Source of the DNA: Candidatus Brocadia sapporoensis
Lineage (GTDB): Bacteria; Planctomycetota; Brocadiia; Brocadiales; Brocadiaceae
NCBI RefSeq assembly: GCF_001753675.2
Contig: NZ_MJUW02000026.1
Coordinates: 1,000-54,019 of the forward strand
Length of the DNA: 53,020 nt
Direction: 5' to 3'
The notes under the pieces were generated by a model. It searched no databases, had not been told where the DNA came from, and was given only the letters and a program-made list of their open reading frames with translations. Positions 15,837-24,052 of the stretch are shown one piece after another; positions within the stretch are counted from its first letter, which is position 1, and every line of letters starts with the position of its first letter. A program made the position numbers and the translations under genes.

Positions 15837-18800
15837 TTATCCTACTAAAAGTTTATCCTGGACTGCCCATTTTTCATTTCCGACAGGCAACTTAATATAG
15901 AAAATCGTCCCCTTACCCTCCTTGCTCTTCGCATCAATGGTACCACCATGATCATCAATGATACGTTGAACCACTGCGAGTCCCAAGCCGGTTCCTTCGG
16001 ATTTCGTCGTGTAAAAAGGTTCAAATATCTTGTCCAGCTCATGAGACGGTATACCCTTCCCGGTATCTGATATCACAACCTCCACCGCATCCCGTAAAAA
16101 AACATTCGCTTTTCTGGCCATCACCTTAATTTGCCCGCCTTCCGGCATTGCTTCAAGAGCATTTATCAATAAATTCCATAATACCTGGTGAATGAGGTCT
16201 GGATCAATATAAACCTTCGGCAATACGCTCTCGTACACCTCTTTTATTTCAACCTGATCGGTAAACCGGCTATCCTGCGCTAAAAGGAAAAGGGTATTTT
16301 TAATCACGTCCCGTACATCCTGCAAGGAAAAGGAGGGCTCACTGGGATAGGCAAAATCCAGGAAATCACTGATTATTCGGTCTAATCTTTCGGATTGACC
16401 GACAATCATTTCCAGTAAATCTTTGTCCTGTCCCGTCAATTTTAAATGGGCATCTAAAATACCCACAGAATTACATATCGCTCCGAGTGGATTCCGGATC
16501 TCATGCGCAATCGCTGCGGCGAGTTCGCCCATCGAAGCTAATTTTTCTGATCGACGGACTTGTTCCTCCATTCTTTTCCTTTCCGTAACATCCCTCACAA
16601 ATGCCCTCACACAAATACATTCCCCTGTTTTAGTGTTATAAATACCTGTCCCGTTCATTTCGACGTTAATTTCCTTCCCTGATTTTGTCAGAAACATCGT
16701 TTCCAATTCACTACTTCCGGCCTCCTTAATCCGTTCAATAAACCTCTTTATTTCCCCGCGATATTCATTTGGAACAATGTCTTCCAGGGTCATCTGCCTC
16801 ATTTCTTGGAGAGAATACCCTAGTTTGTTTAATTCTGTTTTGTTGACATGAATAAAATTTCCTTTCAGGCTAACCTCATGAATCATTTCCGGCGCATTTT
16901 CCACAAGATCCCGGTATTTTTTTTCCGACTCCCTCGTGGAGAGAAAAAGCCTCGCATTTTCTATGGCAATGGCCAATTGCGGCGTAATTTGACTTAATAA
17001 TTCAAAATGCGCTTCGGTAAAAGCATCCTTCTGTTTACTCCCCAGGGTAACAGTTCCCGTGGTTATTCCCTTCGATTTTAACGGAAAACAAACATAAGAA
17101 TGTATCCCTTTTACAAATAACTCCCGGTCAAACTGATACGCACCCTCACCGGTATCCTTAACAAAAACGGGAATGCCCTTTTTGATCGAGATATCCTGCG
17201 CCGTTGCATGAGAAAGAGCCCGGTAGCAATGCAACCAATCCGTGGACAATACTATCCCATCAACAACATGAGAATCCTCAACAATTTTTGTCCCGTCGAT
17301 AAGACTCGCCACCCCCAACCAGACAAAATCAATTCTCCGCCTTAATTCACGATAAATATTTTTGTAAGCTTCTTTAATCTCCAAACCTGATGCAATAATC
17401 TTGTTGACGTTATTAACAATTTCCTTTTCGAGCGCCACGATCTTCTCTTCGGTAATATCTTTGGATATAACCACAAATCCGATAGGTTGCCCTTTTTCAT
17501 CACGCCTCAAGGTGAATGTAACATGAACGGAAAAGACTTCTCCATTTTTTCTCTTTCTCAAAACTTCTCCCTCATACCGACCCGTCTTGCGTGCTATCTC
17601 TAACATATGATCGACCTTCCCCGCTTTTAAATCTTCCTCGGTGTGAAGAATCCTCATATTCGCCACACCTATCATTTCTTCTGGTTTGTAACCATAGATC
17701 AGGCTTGCCCCTTTATTAAATGCGAGGATATTGCCGTTCAAATCTTCCGCGATAATCGAATATTCTGTAGAACCTGCTAAAATACTATTTAAAAAATTCG
17801 ATGTTTCCTGTAGTTCAAGGGTCCTTTCTTTTACTGTATTCTCGAGGTCCGTGGTGTAGTGTCTTAATTTGATTGTTTTTTCTTCCAGAGATTCTGCCAT
17901 AACGTTGAATGCCTGTGCCAGCTCGCTAATTTCGTCCTTCTTGCCATGGTCTTTTGCCCGCTGTCCCAGGTCGCCACTGGTAATTTTTTTCGTCACCTCG
18001 GTTATATTAAAAATAGGGGCGGAAATCCGTTTTCCAAAATAAAATGCAGCCAGGGTCATCGGAAAAGCCAATATCAGGAGCATTGAAAGAACAAACTTCT
18101 TCAAGCTAAGCGCCGCCCCATACCCCTCTCGAATATCAATCTGTGCAAGTAAACCGCAGTCGTGCTCAGGAATCCAACACCAAGCACCCAGCACCCTCCT
18201 GCCATCATAATTTTCATAACCATCTGCATCATAGCCACTATTACTACTCAGACATTTTTGTGCTCCGTACGTAAGTTTTCCCGTAAGCGGGTTTATTACC
18301 CTTAACTCTAACGCTGTCCTTTGCTGAATCAAACCAGCCATTCTCATTTCATCGGCAAATGGAGATTCGGTAAGCATAAAACCTTCACGGTTGATAAGAA
18401 AAGTCTCCCCTGTTTTCCCTAATTTTGCGCTTTTTGTGATCTCAGTAAGAGGCAATGTGTCTGCGGTGAGAACAACGGCTCCGGTCATACGATTGTTAGA
18501 ATCAATCAATGGGGCAGAGAGGAATATCGCCGGAACATTGTTATCGGCTTGCTCGTCTTTTTTTTCTTCCGGCGCAGGATATTGAACTTTTGATAGGAAA
18601 ACATTTCCATTTAATGCCTCCCTACAATAATCTTCATTCATAATATTGGAACCAATGCGTCCCGGTTCTGTTGCTACAAGCACCGTTCCATCAGTCGAAG
18701 TAATACGTATTGCTTTGTATCCATATTCTGACTTAACCATCTCGAGATAATCGTTTAGCTTTGGGAAACCTCTGGATTTATCATCCGTGTTCCGTTCCAT

Positions 18801-19034
18801 TACAGTAGACACATTTTTACTGACAACCTTTGCGTCACGTTTCCTTTCACTAAACCACATCTTTACAATCTCGACCTGTTTTTGCTTGACCCCCTCCAGG
18901 TTTCTGATTAAAGCCTCTTCCAAATCCTTTTGTGCCTTAGGAAACGCCACAAAACGCAGTAGTAACAAGGGCGTAAATGAGCAGAGTAAGAGTATCAGTA
19001 TTAATCTGTTTTTAATCGATCGGAAAAGAAACAT
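15837..19034 (-). CDS. Cache-HAMP-PAS-GAF-PAS sensor histidine kinase
   Basis: A 1065-aa inner-membrane kinase. Membrane helix about residues 8-28, periplasmic double-Cache-like region to about 320, second helix (LSMLLILAFPMTLAAF), HAMP with SGDLGQRA, PAS about 410-530, GAF about 550-700, second PAS about 715-835, dimerisation domain with the phospho-His in AIAHEIRNPLGA (about 860), and an ATPase domain with N-box LWNLLINALEAMP, G1 ISDTGKGIP, F-box FEPFYTTK and G2 GTGLGL. The last residues continue through the stop into a 9-base gap before the NtrC-type regulator, its obvious partner. The N-terminal half is paralogous to the output-less receptor at 11027. The ligand is unknown. Confidence 0.93.
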   Translation of the reverse strand: MFLFRSIKNRLILILLLCSFTPLLLLRFVAFPKAQKDLEEALIRNLEGVKQKQVEIVKMWFSERKRDAKVVSKNVSTVMERNTDDKSRGFPKLNDYLEMVKSEYGYKAIRITSTDGTVLVATEPGRIGSNIMNEDYCREALNGNVFLSKVQYPAPEEKKDEQADNNVPAIFLSAPLIDSNNRMTGAVVLTADTLPLTEITKSAKLGKTGETFLINREGFMLTESPFADEMRMAGLIQQRTALELRVINPLTGKLTYGAQKCLSSNSGYDADGYENYDGRRVLGAWCWIPEHDCGLLAQIDIREGYGAALSLKKFVLSMLLILAFPMTLAAFYFGKRISAPIFNITEVTKKITSGDLGQRAKDHGKKDEISELAQAFNVMAESLEEKTIKLRHYTTDLENTVKERTLELQETSNFLNSILAGSTEYSIIAEDLNGNILAFNKGASLIYGYKPEEMIGVANMRILHTEEDLKAGKVDHMLEIARKTGRYEGEVLRKRKNGEVFSVHVTFTLRRDEKGQPIGFVVISKDITEEKIVALEKEIVNNVNKIIASGLEIKEAYKNIYRELRRRIDFVWLGVASLIDGTKIVEDSHVVDGIVLSTDWLHCYRALSHATAQDISIKKGIPVFVKDTGEGAYQFDRELFVKGIHSYVCFPLKSKGITTGTVTLGSKQKDAFTEAHFELLSQITPQLAIAIENARLFLSTRESEKKYRDLVENAPEMIHEVSLKGNFIHVNKTELNKLGYSLQEMRQMTLEDIVPNEYRGEIKRFIERIKEAGSSELETMFLTKSGKEINVEMNGTGIYNTKTGECICVRAFVRDVTERKRMEEQVRRSEKLASMGELAAAIAHEIRNPLGAICNSVGILDAHLKLTGQDKDLLEMIVGQSERLDRIISDFLDFAYPSEPSFSLQDVRDVIKNTLFLLAQDSRFTDQVEIKEVYESVLPKVYIDPDLIHQVLWNLLINALEAMPEGGQIKVMARKANVFLRDAVEVVISDTGKGIPSHELDKIFEPFYTTKSEGTGLGLAVVQRIIDDHGGTIDAKSKEGKGTIFYIKLPVGNEKWAVQDKLLVG

Positions 19035-19592
19035 GATTTTAACGTTCCATCTCTTTCTTTATTACCAAGCTCGAACAAATCGGAAAAGATCAAGTCCGAA
19101 GCACGAAATTTATGAGCTAACCACACCAGGGTTTACTTTATTTATAATTTTTGCTGTAAATAACATAATTCTTTTTGGAAGACACCAAAAGACAACTCAC
19201 CGTTTTTATAAAAAATATAGCACAAAACGAGGAAAGAAAACAATCGAAAATCAAGGCGGAGATGAGGGGGAAGGGTTTAACGGTACACGCGTGGCTGTTG
19301 CCAGTCTGACCTCCATGAAGAAGTTATTGTTCAGACAGAGAGTCCAGAAGGCAGTACATAAGGAGCGAGGCGCAAATGCACGATATAGGATGTGTGATGT
19401 GTACACACGGTTGTCGTGAAATTGATAGCGGGAGCGACATCGATGGAACAGGTAGTAAAAGTATGGGCGGATGAGATACTGAATCATGGGAGAGGCGTTT
19501 TCATGGTAGCCGGCAAGACACTAAAATTAATTAAATAAATTGTCTAATTTATCAGATATTATGCCCTGTCTTGTTATTCATAGCATCAAACA
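19035..19592. other. Intergenic region with doubtful small frames
   Basis: About 560 bases upstream of the kinase gene. Two overlapping 31-32 codon frames on the plus strand, 19376-19474 (with CVMCTHGC near its start and AAGGAG about 10 bases upstream) and 19443-19538 (GGGAG upstream), have ribosome-binding-like sequences but no recognisable homology. They may be remnants of a lost gene. Promoters for the minus-strand kinase should also lie here but none is clear. Confidence 0.3.
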
Positions 19593-19753
19593 TTCAAGTT
19601 ATGTCTTCGGTTACAAGGCGGTATGGACACACTTGTTTGTCCATGTTGTTTGAATATACACACGGATTTAGAATACATCACACTGACAAACAAAGTTTGT
19701 CAGCACCACCTTGCAACCCGCTTAAATAAAATAAAATTTCCTATACAATCAAG
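19593..19753. repeat. Folded intergenic repeat, copy B (uninterrupted)
   Basis: A 161-bp relative of copy A. It can fold into a three-way structure: an outer stem GGTTACAAGGCGGT (19609-19622) with ACCACCTTGCAACC (19705-19718), an inner hairpin ATGGACA/TGTCCAT (19623-19644) and a second hairpin CTGACAAAC-aaa-GTTTGTCAG (19683-19703). Left flank TTCAAGTTATGTCTTC and right flank CTTAAATAAAAT are shared with the other copies. Confidence 0.75.
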
Positions 19754-19974
19754 TTATCTTCCAAAACAAAATAGCCGCCCTAAAATCCACAGGAATAAAA
19801 TATTTCTTGCTTTCTTAACTCAAAAATTTCCGAAGATTTGCATTTGTTTCTTCATAATAATTCACATTGACTTTATTTCTCATTTCTGTTAGTTTCAGCA
19901 AAAAGCTTATTTTATACGTTGTAATACGGCTGATTTGATAATCGTTTATAGTAAACCGACTTTACAGCACTCCC
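19754..19974. other. Intergenic spacer
   Basis: About 220 A/T-rich bases between repeat B and the Uma2 remnant; I see no gene or clear signal. Confidence 0.35.
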
Positions 19975-20168
19975 ATGACTAAAACACATGTACAGATAAA
20001 ATTTACCTATCAGGATTATTTCCATACATCAGAAGATACGCGATACGAGCTTATCAAGGGGAAGAATTTTTTGTGGTGACTTCGCGAAGTGAATATCTTC
20101 AGCGCATATCAAGAGAACTCGAAGTAGATTTGAACTTTGTATTTTCATTGCGGTATGGATATGGATAA
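19975..20168 (+). pseudogene. Broken Uma2 (DUF820) family nuclease gene
   Basis: From the ATG at 19975 the frame reads MTKTHVQIKFTYQDYFHTSE and then RYELIKGKNF, the typical start of Uma2/DUF820 restriction-endonuclease-like proteins, but stops at 20077. The sequence continues in the next frame as FFVVTSRSEYLQRISRELEV, again typical of the family, and then stops at 20166. So a frameshift lies near 20068, and the remaining ~120 residues of the usual ~190, including the catalytic acidic residues, are missing. The gene is not functional as written. Confidence 0.75.
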
Positions 20169-20237
20169 GAACGATTTAATTCATTTTTTCCAAACCGACT
20201 TTTTGTTTTGTTCTCGTTGCCTAAGAAGAGGGGGCGC

Positions 20238-21728
20238 GTGAATCAGATACTTATTGGGAAGGGTGAGCAGCCTGTTTACTTACCAGCTCAGTACGGCAAC
20301 CGCCATGGTCTGATCGCGGGAGCCACTGGGACGGGTAAAACTATTTCCCTTATGGTACTGGCAGAGGGATTCTCACGTCTGGGTGTACCGGTATTCATGG
20401 CTGACATAAAAGGCGATGTCGCCGGCCTGGCGCTGGCTGGCATCACCAACGAGAAGATCCGTCAGCGCGTTGCTCAAATCGGCATTGAGGGTTATGCTCA
20501 CGAGGCAAACCCGGTGTTGTTCTGGGACTTGTACGGCAAGGCTGGTCATCCGGTACGTACCACAATCAGTGAAATCGGACCAAACCTGCTTGGACGGATA
20601 CTCGAAATTAACGATACCCAGGTTGGGACGCTTGAGATTGTTTTCAAGCTAGCGGACGACGAGGGACTACTATTGCTTGACCTCGACGATCTGCGTGCAC
20701 TGCTCGGGTTTGTCACGGACAATTATAAGGAGATTTCGAAGCAGTATGGCCTGGTAAGCACACAGTCCGTGGCCGCTATCCGACGTGCACTGTTATCGCT
20801 TGAGCGGGAAGGCGGAAAGTCCATATTCGGGGAGCCAGCACTGGAGTTGAACGATCTGCTGCGTACCGACCTCAGCGGCCGCGGTATCATCAATATCCTT
20901 GCCGCAGACCAACTCATCTTGAAGCCACGATTATACTCGAGCTTTCTCCTATGGCTGCTGTCAGAGCTGTTTGAAAACCTGCCCGAGGTGGGGGATCTCG
21001 ACAAACCCAAACTAGTGTTCTTCTTCGATGAAACCCACCTGCTATTTAATGATGCCCCCCAGATATTGCGCCAGCGGATTGAGCAGGTCGTGCGAATCAT
21101 CCGCTCCAAAGGTGTTGGGGTGTACTTCTGCTCGCAATTTCCCGACGACATACCGAACGAGATACTAGGTCAGCTCGGGAACCGCATCCAGCATGCACTG
21201 CGTGCTTATACGCCGCGCGACCAAAAGGCAGTAAACACTGCAGCGGAAACCTTCGCTGCAAATCCGAAGCTTGATGTCGCCAAGGTCATATCCCAACTCG
21301 GAGTTGGCGAGGCCCTGGTTTCTATGCTCCAGGAAAAAGGCATCCCAATGCCGGTGGAACGAACAATAATCTGTCCACCACGCTGCCGGATGGGAGCAGT
21401 GACGTCCGAAGAACGTTCCATGGTGCGGTCGCGCAGTCCTATAGGCGGTAAATACGATTCACCAGTAAATCGCGAGTCGGCTTACGAGATCCTGAACCAG
21501 AGAACCGCTGAGAGGGAAGCAACCAGACCTGGGTCGAATCAGGCTGGGACAGAGAAACCGTCAGAACACGGGGGACTGGCTGGCGATCTGCTGTGGGGTA
21601 CCAGGCATCGGCAGGGAATGGTGGAAATGATAGCAAAGCAGGCTGCACGTACTATAGGTAACCAAATCGGCAGACAAATATTACGCGGTGTGCTGGGCGG
21701 TATATTAGGAGGATCGCGTCGCCGTTAA
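20238..21728 (+). CDS. HerA-like ATPase of the DUF853 (YjgR) family
   Basis: A 496-aa P-loop ATPase. Walker A GATGTGKT is at about residue 27, Walker B-like LVFFFDETHLLF at about 260, and the opening ILIGKGEQPVYLPAQYGNRH is typical of the DUF853/YjgR branch of the HerA/FtsK superfamily, whose cellular role is not established. The C-terminus is a Gly/Arg-rich tail (GGILGGSRRR). GTG at 20238 is preferred because GAGGGGG lies 3-5 bases upstream and the family starts there; the frame is open to a TTG at 20208. The gene is visibly richer in G and C than its surroundings, suggesting acquisition by transfer. It follows a broken Uma2 gene. Confidence 0.8.
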   Translation: MNQILIGKGEQPVYLPAQYGNRHGLIAGATGTGKTISLMVLAEGFSRLGVPVFMADIKGDVAGLALAGITNEKIRQRVAQIGIEGYAHEANPVLFWDLYGKAGHPVRTTISEIGPNLLGRILEINDTQVGTLEIVFKLADDEGLLLLDLDDLRALLGFVTDNYKEISKQYGLVSTQSVAAIRRALLSLEREGGKSIFGEPALELNDLLRTDLSGRGIINILAADQLILKPRLYSSFLLWLLSELFENLPEVGDLDKPKLVFFFDETHLLFNDAPQILRQRIEQVVRIIRSKGVGVYFCSQFPDDIPNEILGQLGNRIQHALRAYTPRDQKAVNTAAETFAANPKLDVAKVISQLGVGEALVSMLQEKGIPMPVERTIICPPRCRMGAVTSEERSMVRSRSPIGGKYDSPVNRESAYEILNQRTAEREATRPGSNQAGTEKPSEHGGLAGDLLWGTRHRQGMVEMIAKQAARTIGNQIGRQILRGVLGGILGGSRRR

Positions 21729-21852
21729 CGCTCTGGCTCTGCATCACCCTAATTGAAAGAATGACGAAGAATGGATGAAACGGGATGAGGATTACTATCA
21801 TCTTTTTTACTTTACTTTACTTTCCATACCAATAACAAATAAGGAATACCAT

Positions 21853-22341
21853 ATGATTTACGAAGTAGCTGGAGATATTCTCTTAACAAAGGCACAGGCT
21901 ATTGCCCACGGCGTTGCACCAAATGATGATTTTACCTCCGTTTTAGCTCTTAGCCTCCGCGAACACTGGCCAGCAATGTATAAGGAATTCCGCCACTATT
22001 GTCATACAATGCATCCAAAAGTAGGTGAAATCTGGATTTGGGCTGAACCAGAAGGAAGACGGATTGTTAATCTATTCACTCAGGAAGCTGCATATGGCCA
22101 CGGTGCAAAACCGGGACGCGCCCGGGTAGAATATGTCAATCATACCTTACGAGCCTTGCATAAAGCAGTCGAATCAGAAAAATTTACAAGCCTGGCGCTC
22201 CCAAGACTTGCCTCAGGTGTCGGGGGGTTGAATTGGGAGTCTGTTTTTCCACTCGTCACAAAACACTTAGGAGAATTAACTATTCCCATTTTTGTTTATA
22301 CGACATTCCACAAAGGAATGAAAGCAGATGAAAAGATTTAG
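21853..22341 (+). CDS. Macro-domain protein (TARG1/ALC1-like)
   Basis: A 162-aa single-domain protein. It begins with IYEVAGDILL, includes IVNLFTQ, and ends with the ligand-loop segment LPRLASGVGGLNWESVFPLV, a layout I associate with the ALC1/TARG1/DarG branch of macro domains, which bind ADP-ribose and often remove it from proteins or nucleic acids. The ATG at 21853 has AAGGAA about 7 bases upstream and fits the family start; the frame is open to 21775. It follows the HerA-like gene on the same strand by 124 bases. No ADP-ribosyltransferase gene is recognisable next to it, so a toxin-antitoxin role is not supported. Confidence 0.75.
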   Translation: MIYEVAGDILLTKAQAIAHGVAPNDDFTSVLALSLREHWPAMYKEFRHYCHTMHPKVGEIWIWAEPEGRRIVNLFTQEAAYGHGAKPGRARVEYVNHTLRALHKAVESEKFTSLALPRLASGVGGLNWESVFPLVTKHLGELTIPIFVYTTFHKGMKADEKI

Positions 22342-22520
22342 AGGTGGTAGGACTGTCGGGTCAGAAAAATTTAAAATATGTACTTCTTTCTAACCGCTTA
22401 TAACCTATATCCTCAGTTTGTACCTTTGAATCCGTTGTAGTAACTGCATTATGCAGCAGACTAACGATTTTACTTGACAGATTGGGCCTACTTTTTCCTT
22501 ACACGAAGGAGAAATTACGT

Positions 22521-22757
22521 ATGAAAAAACAGATGCCTCTTACTCTTGAGCTGGAACCAGGCACTTATCATTGGTGCACGTGTGGAAATACGAAAAATGA
22601 ACCTTTTTGTGATGGTTCACATAAAGGAACGGCCAAAGTGCCCCATATGTTTAAAATTATACTGAAAAGGAAATATGTACTCTGTAATTGCTATTTAACA
22701 AGAAACCCGCCATTTTGCGATGGCGTATGTCGCCGCATTAAAGAAGAAGGGGCATGA
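22521..22757 (+). CDS. Small protein with two CDGSH-type iron-sulfur motifs
   Basis: A 78-aa protein. Motif 1 is CTCGNTKNEPFCDGSH, a canonical three-Cys-one-His 2Fe-2S binding site. Motif 2 is CNCYLTRNPPFCDGVC, in which the position of the histidine ligand is a cysteine. Proteins with two CDGSH motifs in one chain bind two 2Fe-2S clusters and take part in redox or cluster transfer. The ATG at 22521 has GAAGGAG upstream; the frame is open to 22482. It converges with the WD40 gene on the other strand. Confidence 0.8.
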   Translation: MKKQMPLTLELEPGTYHWCTCGNTKNEPFCDGSHKGTAKVPHMFKIILKRKYVLCNCYLTRNPPFCDGVCRRIKEEGA

Positions 22758-22813
22758 AGTGATAATCTTCACGACAAGTTAATGAAATTTATCTTTTCTC
22801 CTGCTATTTTCCA

Positions 22814-23917
22814 TCAATCCCATTCGTTCAATTCCAGTGGTGGCGTGATTGGTTTCCGGCATGAAACATCCCATAAAATAATAGTACCATCCTCACAACC
22901 CGAGGCTAACAGTTTACCGTCCGGACTGAATGCAATGCATCCCACGGATTCCGTATGACCAGCCAAAGCTTCGCCAACAGGTCTTCTGTCTTGTACGTTC
23001 CACAAAATAATTGTCTTATCTGCACTGCAAGAGGCCAACATGGTACCATCCGGGCTAAATGCGACCATCTCAACTGCGCCTTTATGGCCCGTTAAGGGCT
23101 TATCAACCGGCTTCCTTCCTGTAACATCCCACAAGACAACCGTTCCGTCATCACTGCCTGAAGCTAGCAACTTGCCATCGGGGTTAAATGCGACACTCTC
23201 CACCCACATGTTATGACCTTTCAGCGGATCACCGATTGGCTTCATAAGCCCGATGTCCCATAGAATTATATTGCCATCTACCCCACACGATGCTAATACC
23301 TTACCATTCGGACTGAAGGCTATGCCCTCTACCGGTTCATCATGCCCAATCCAAGGTTCATTATGGGGTTTCATGTCTGCAACATCCCACAAAACGATGC
23401 GTCCATCTGCACCGCACGAGGCCAATGTTTTGCCGTCCGGACTGAACGAAACACATTCCACCCATCCCTCGTGTCCGGATATGGCTATATCTCTAGACTT
23501 CATATTCATCAATTCCCACAGGATAACAGCACCATCTGCACCTCCAGACACCAGCATTTTCCCATCAGGACTAAAAGCAACACTCCACACTACCCCATCA
23601 TGACCAAAAAGAGGTTCACCAAGCATTTTCATACTCGTTAGATCCCATAATATAATACCTCTATCCGTAGCCGAGGCCAATATTCCGGAATTTGGACTAA
23701 AAGCAACACCATTGACAGCCTTTTCGTGGTATGTCCACGATTTATCATCGAAATTTTTTTTGGATCGAGTAACTACATTTTGTAAAATTACCATGTCTTC
23801 GTTTGAGGCATGACAACTGCTGAGGACTATGCAAAGGCTGGTTGGGATAACTCCAACAACCACAAAAAATACACACACTACACGCGCATAATAATCAATC
23901 ATTTTTTTATGAATCAT
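22814..23917 (-). CDS. Exported WD40 beta-propeller protein (seven repeats)
   Basis: A 367-aa protein whose first 40 residues contain a hydrophobic segment (VVCVFFVVVGVIPTSLCIVL) followed by LSSC, which could be a lipoprotein signal. The remainder is seven tandem WD40 repeats of about 42 residues, each with a VAFSPDGK.LAS core and ILWD ending, predicting a complete seven-bladed propeller. Such domains bind partners and have no catalysis. Export or lipid anchoring is inferred from the N-terminus. The neighbours give no clear functional link. In-frame ATG at residue 6 is an alternative start. Confidence 0.8.
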   Translation of the reverse strand: MIHKKMIDYYARVVCVFFVVVGVIPTSLCIVLSSCHASNEDMVILQNVVTRSKKNFDDKSWTYHEKAVNGVAFSPNSGILASATDRGIILWDLTSMKMLGEPLFGHDGVVWSVAFSPDGKMLVSGGADGAVILWELMNMKSRDIAISGHEGWVECVSFSPDGKTLASCGADGRIVLWDVADMKPHNEPWIGHDEPVEGIAFSPNGKVLASCGVDGNIILWDIGLMKPIGDPLKGHNMWVESVAFNPDGKLLASGSDDGTVVLWDVTGRKPVDKPLTGHKGAVEMVAFSPDGTMLASCSADKTIILWNVQDRRPVGEALAGHTESVGCIAFSPDGKLLASGCEDGTIILWDVSCRKPITPPLELNEWD

Positions 23918-24052
23918 CTTCTCGCACGCTATTCTTTCACCTGCATGAATAAAAACAGAACCCTTTCGTCATGTGAAACAGGAATCTTATGGTATCTGGT
24001 GTTATCATACGATAATGGATCGCTGACGATGACACTATAAAACAATGAAGAC

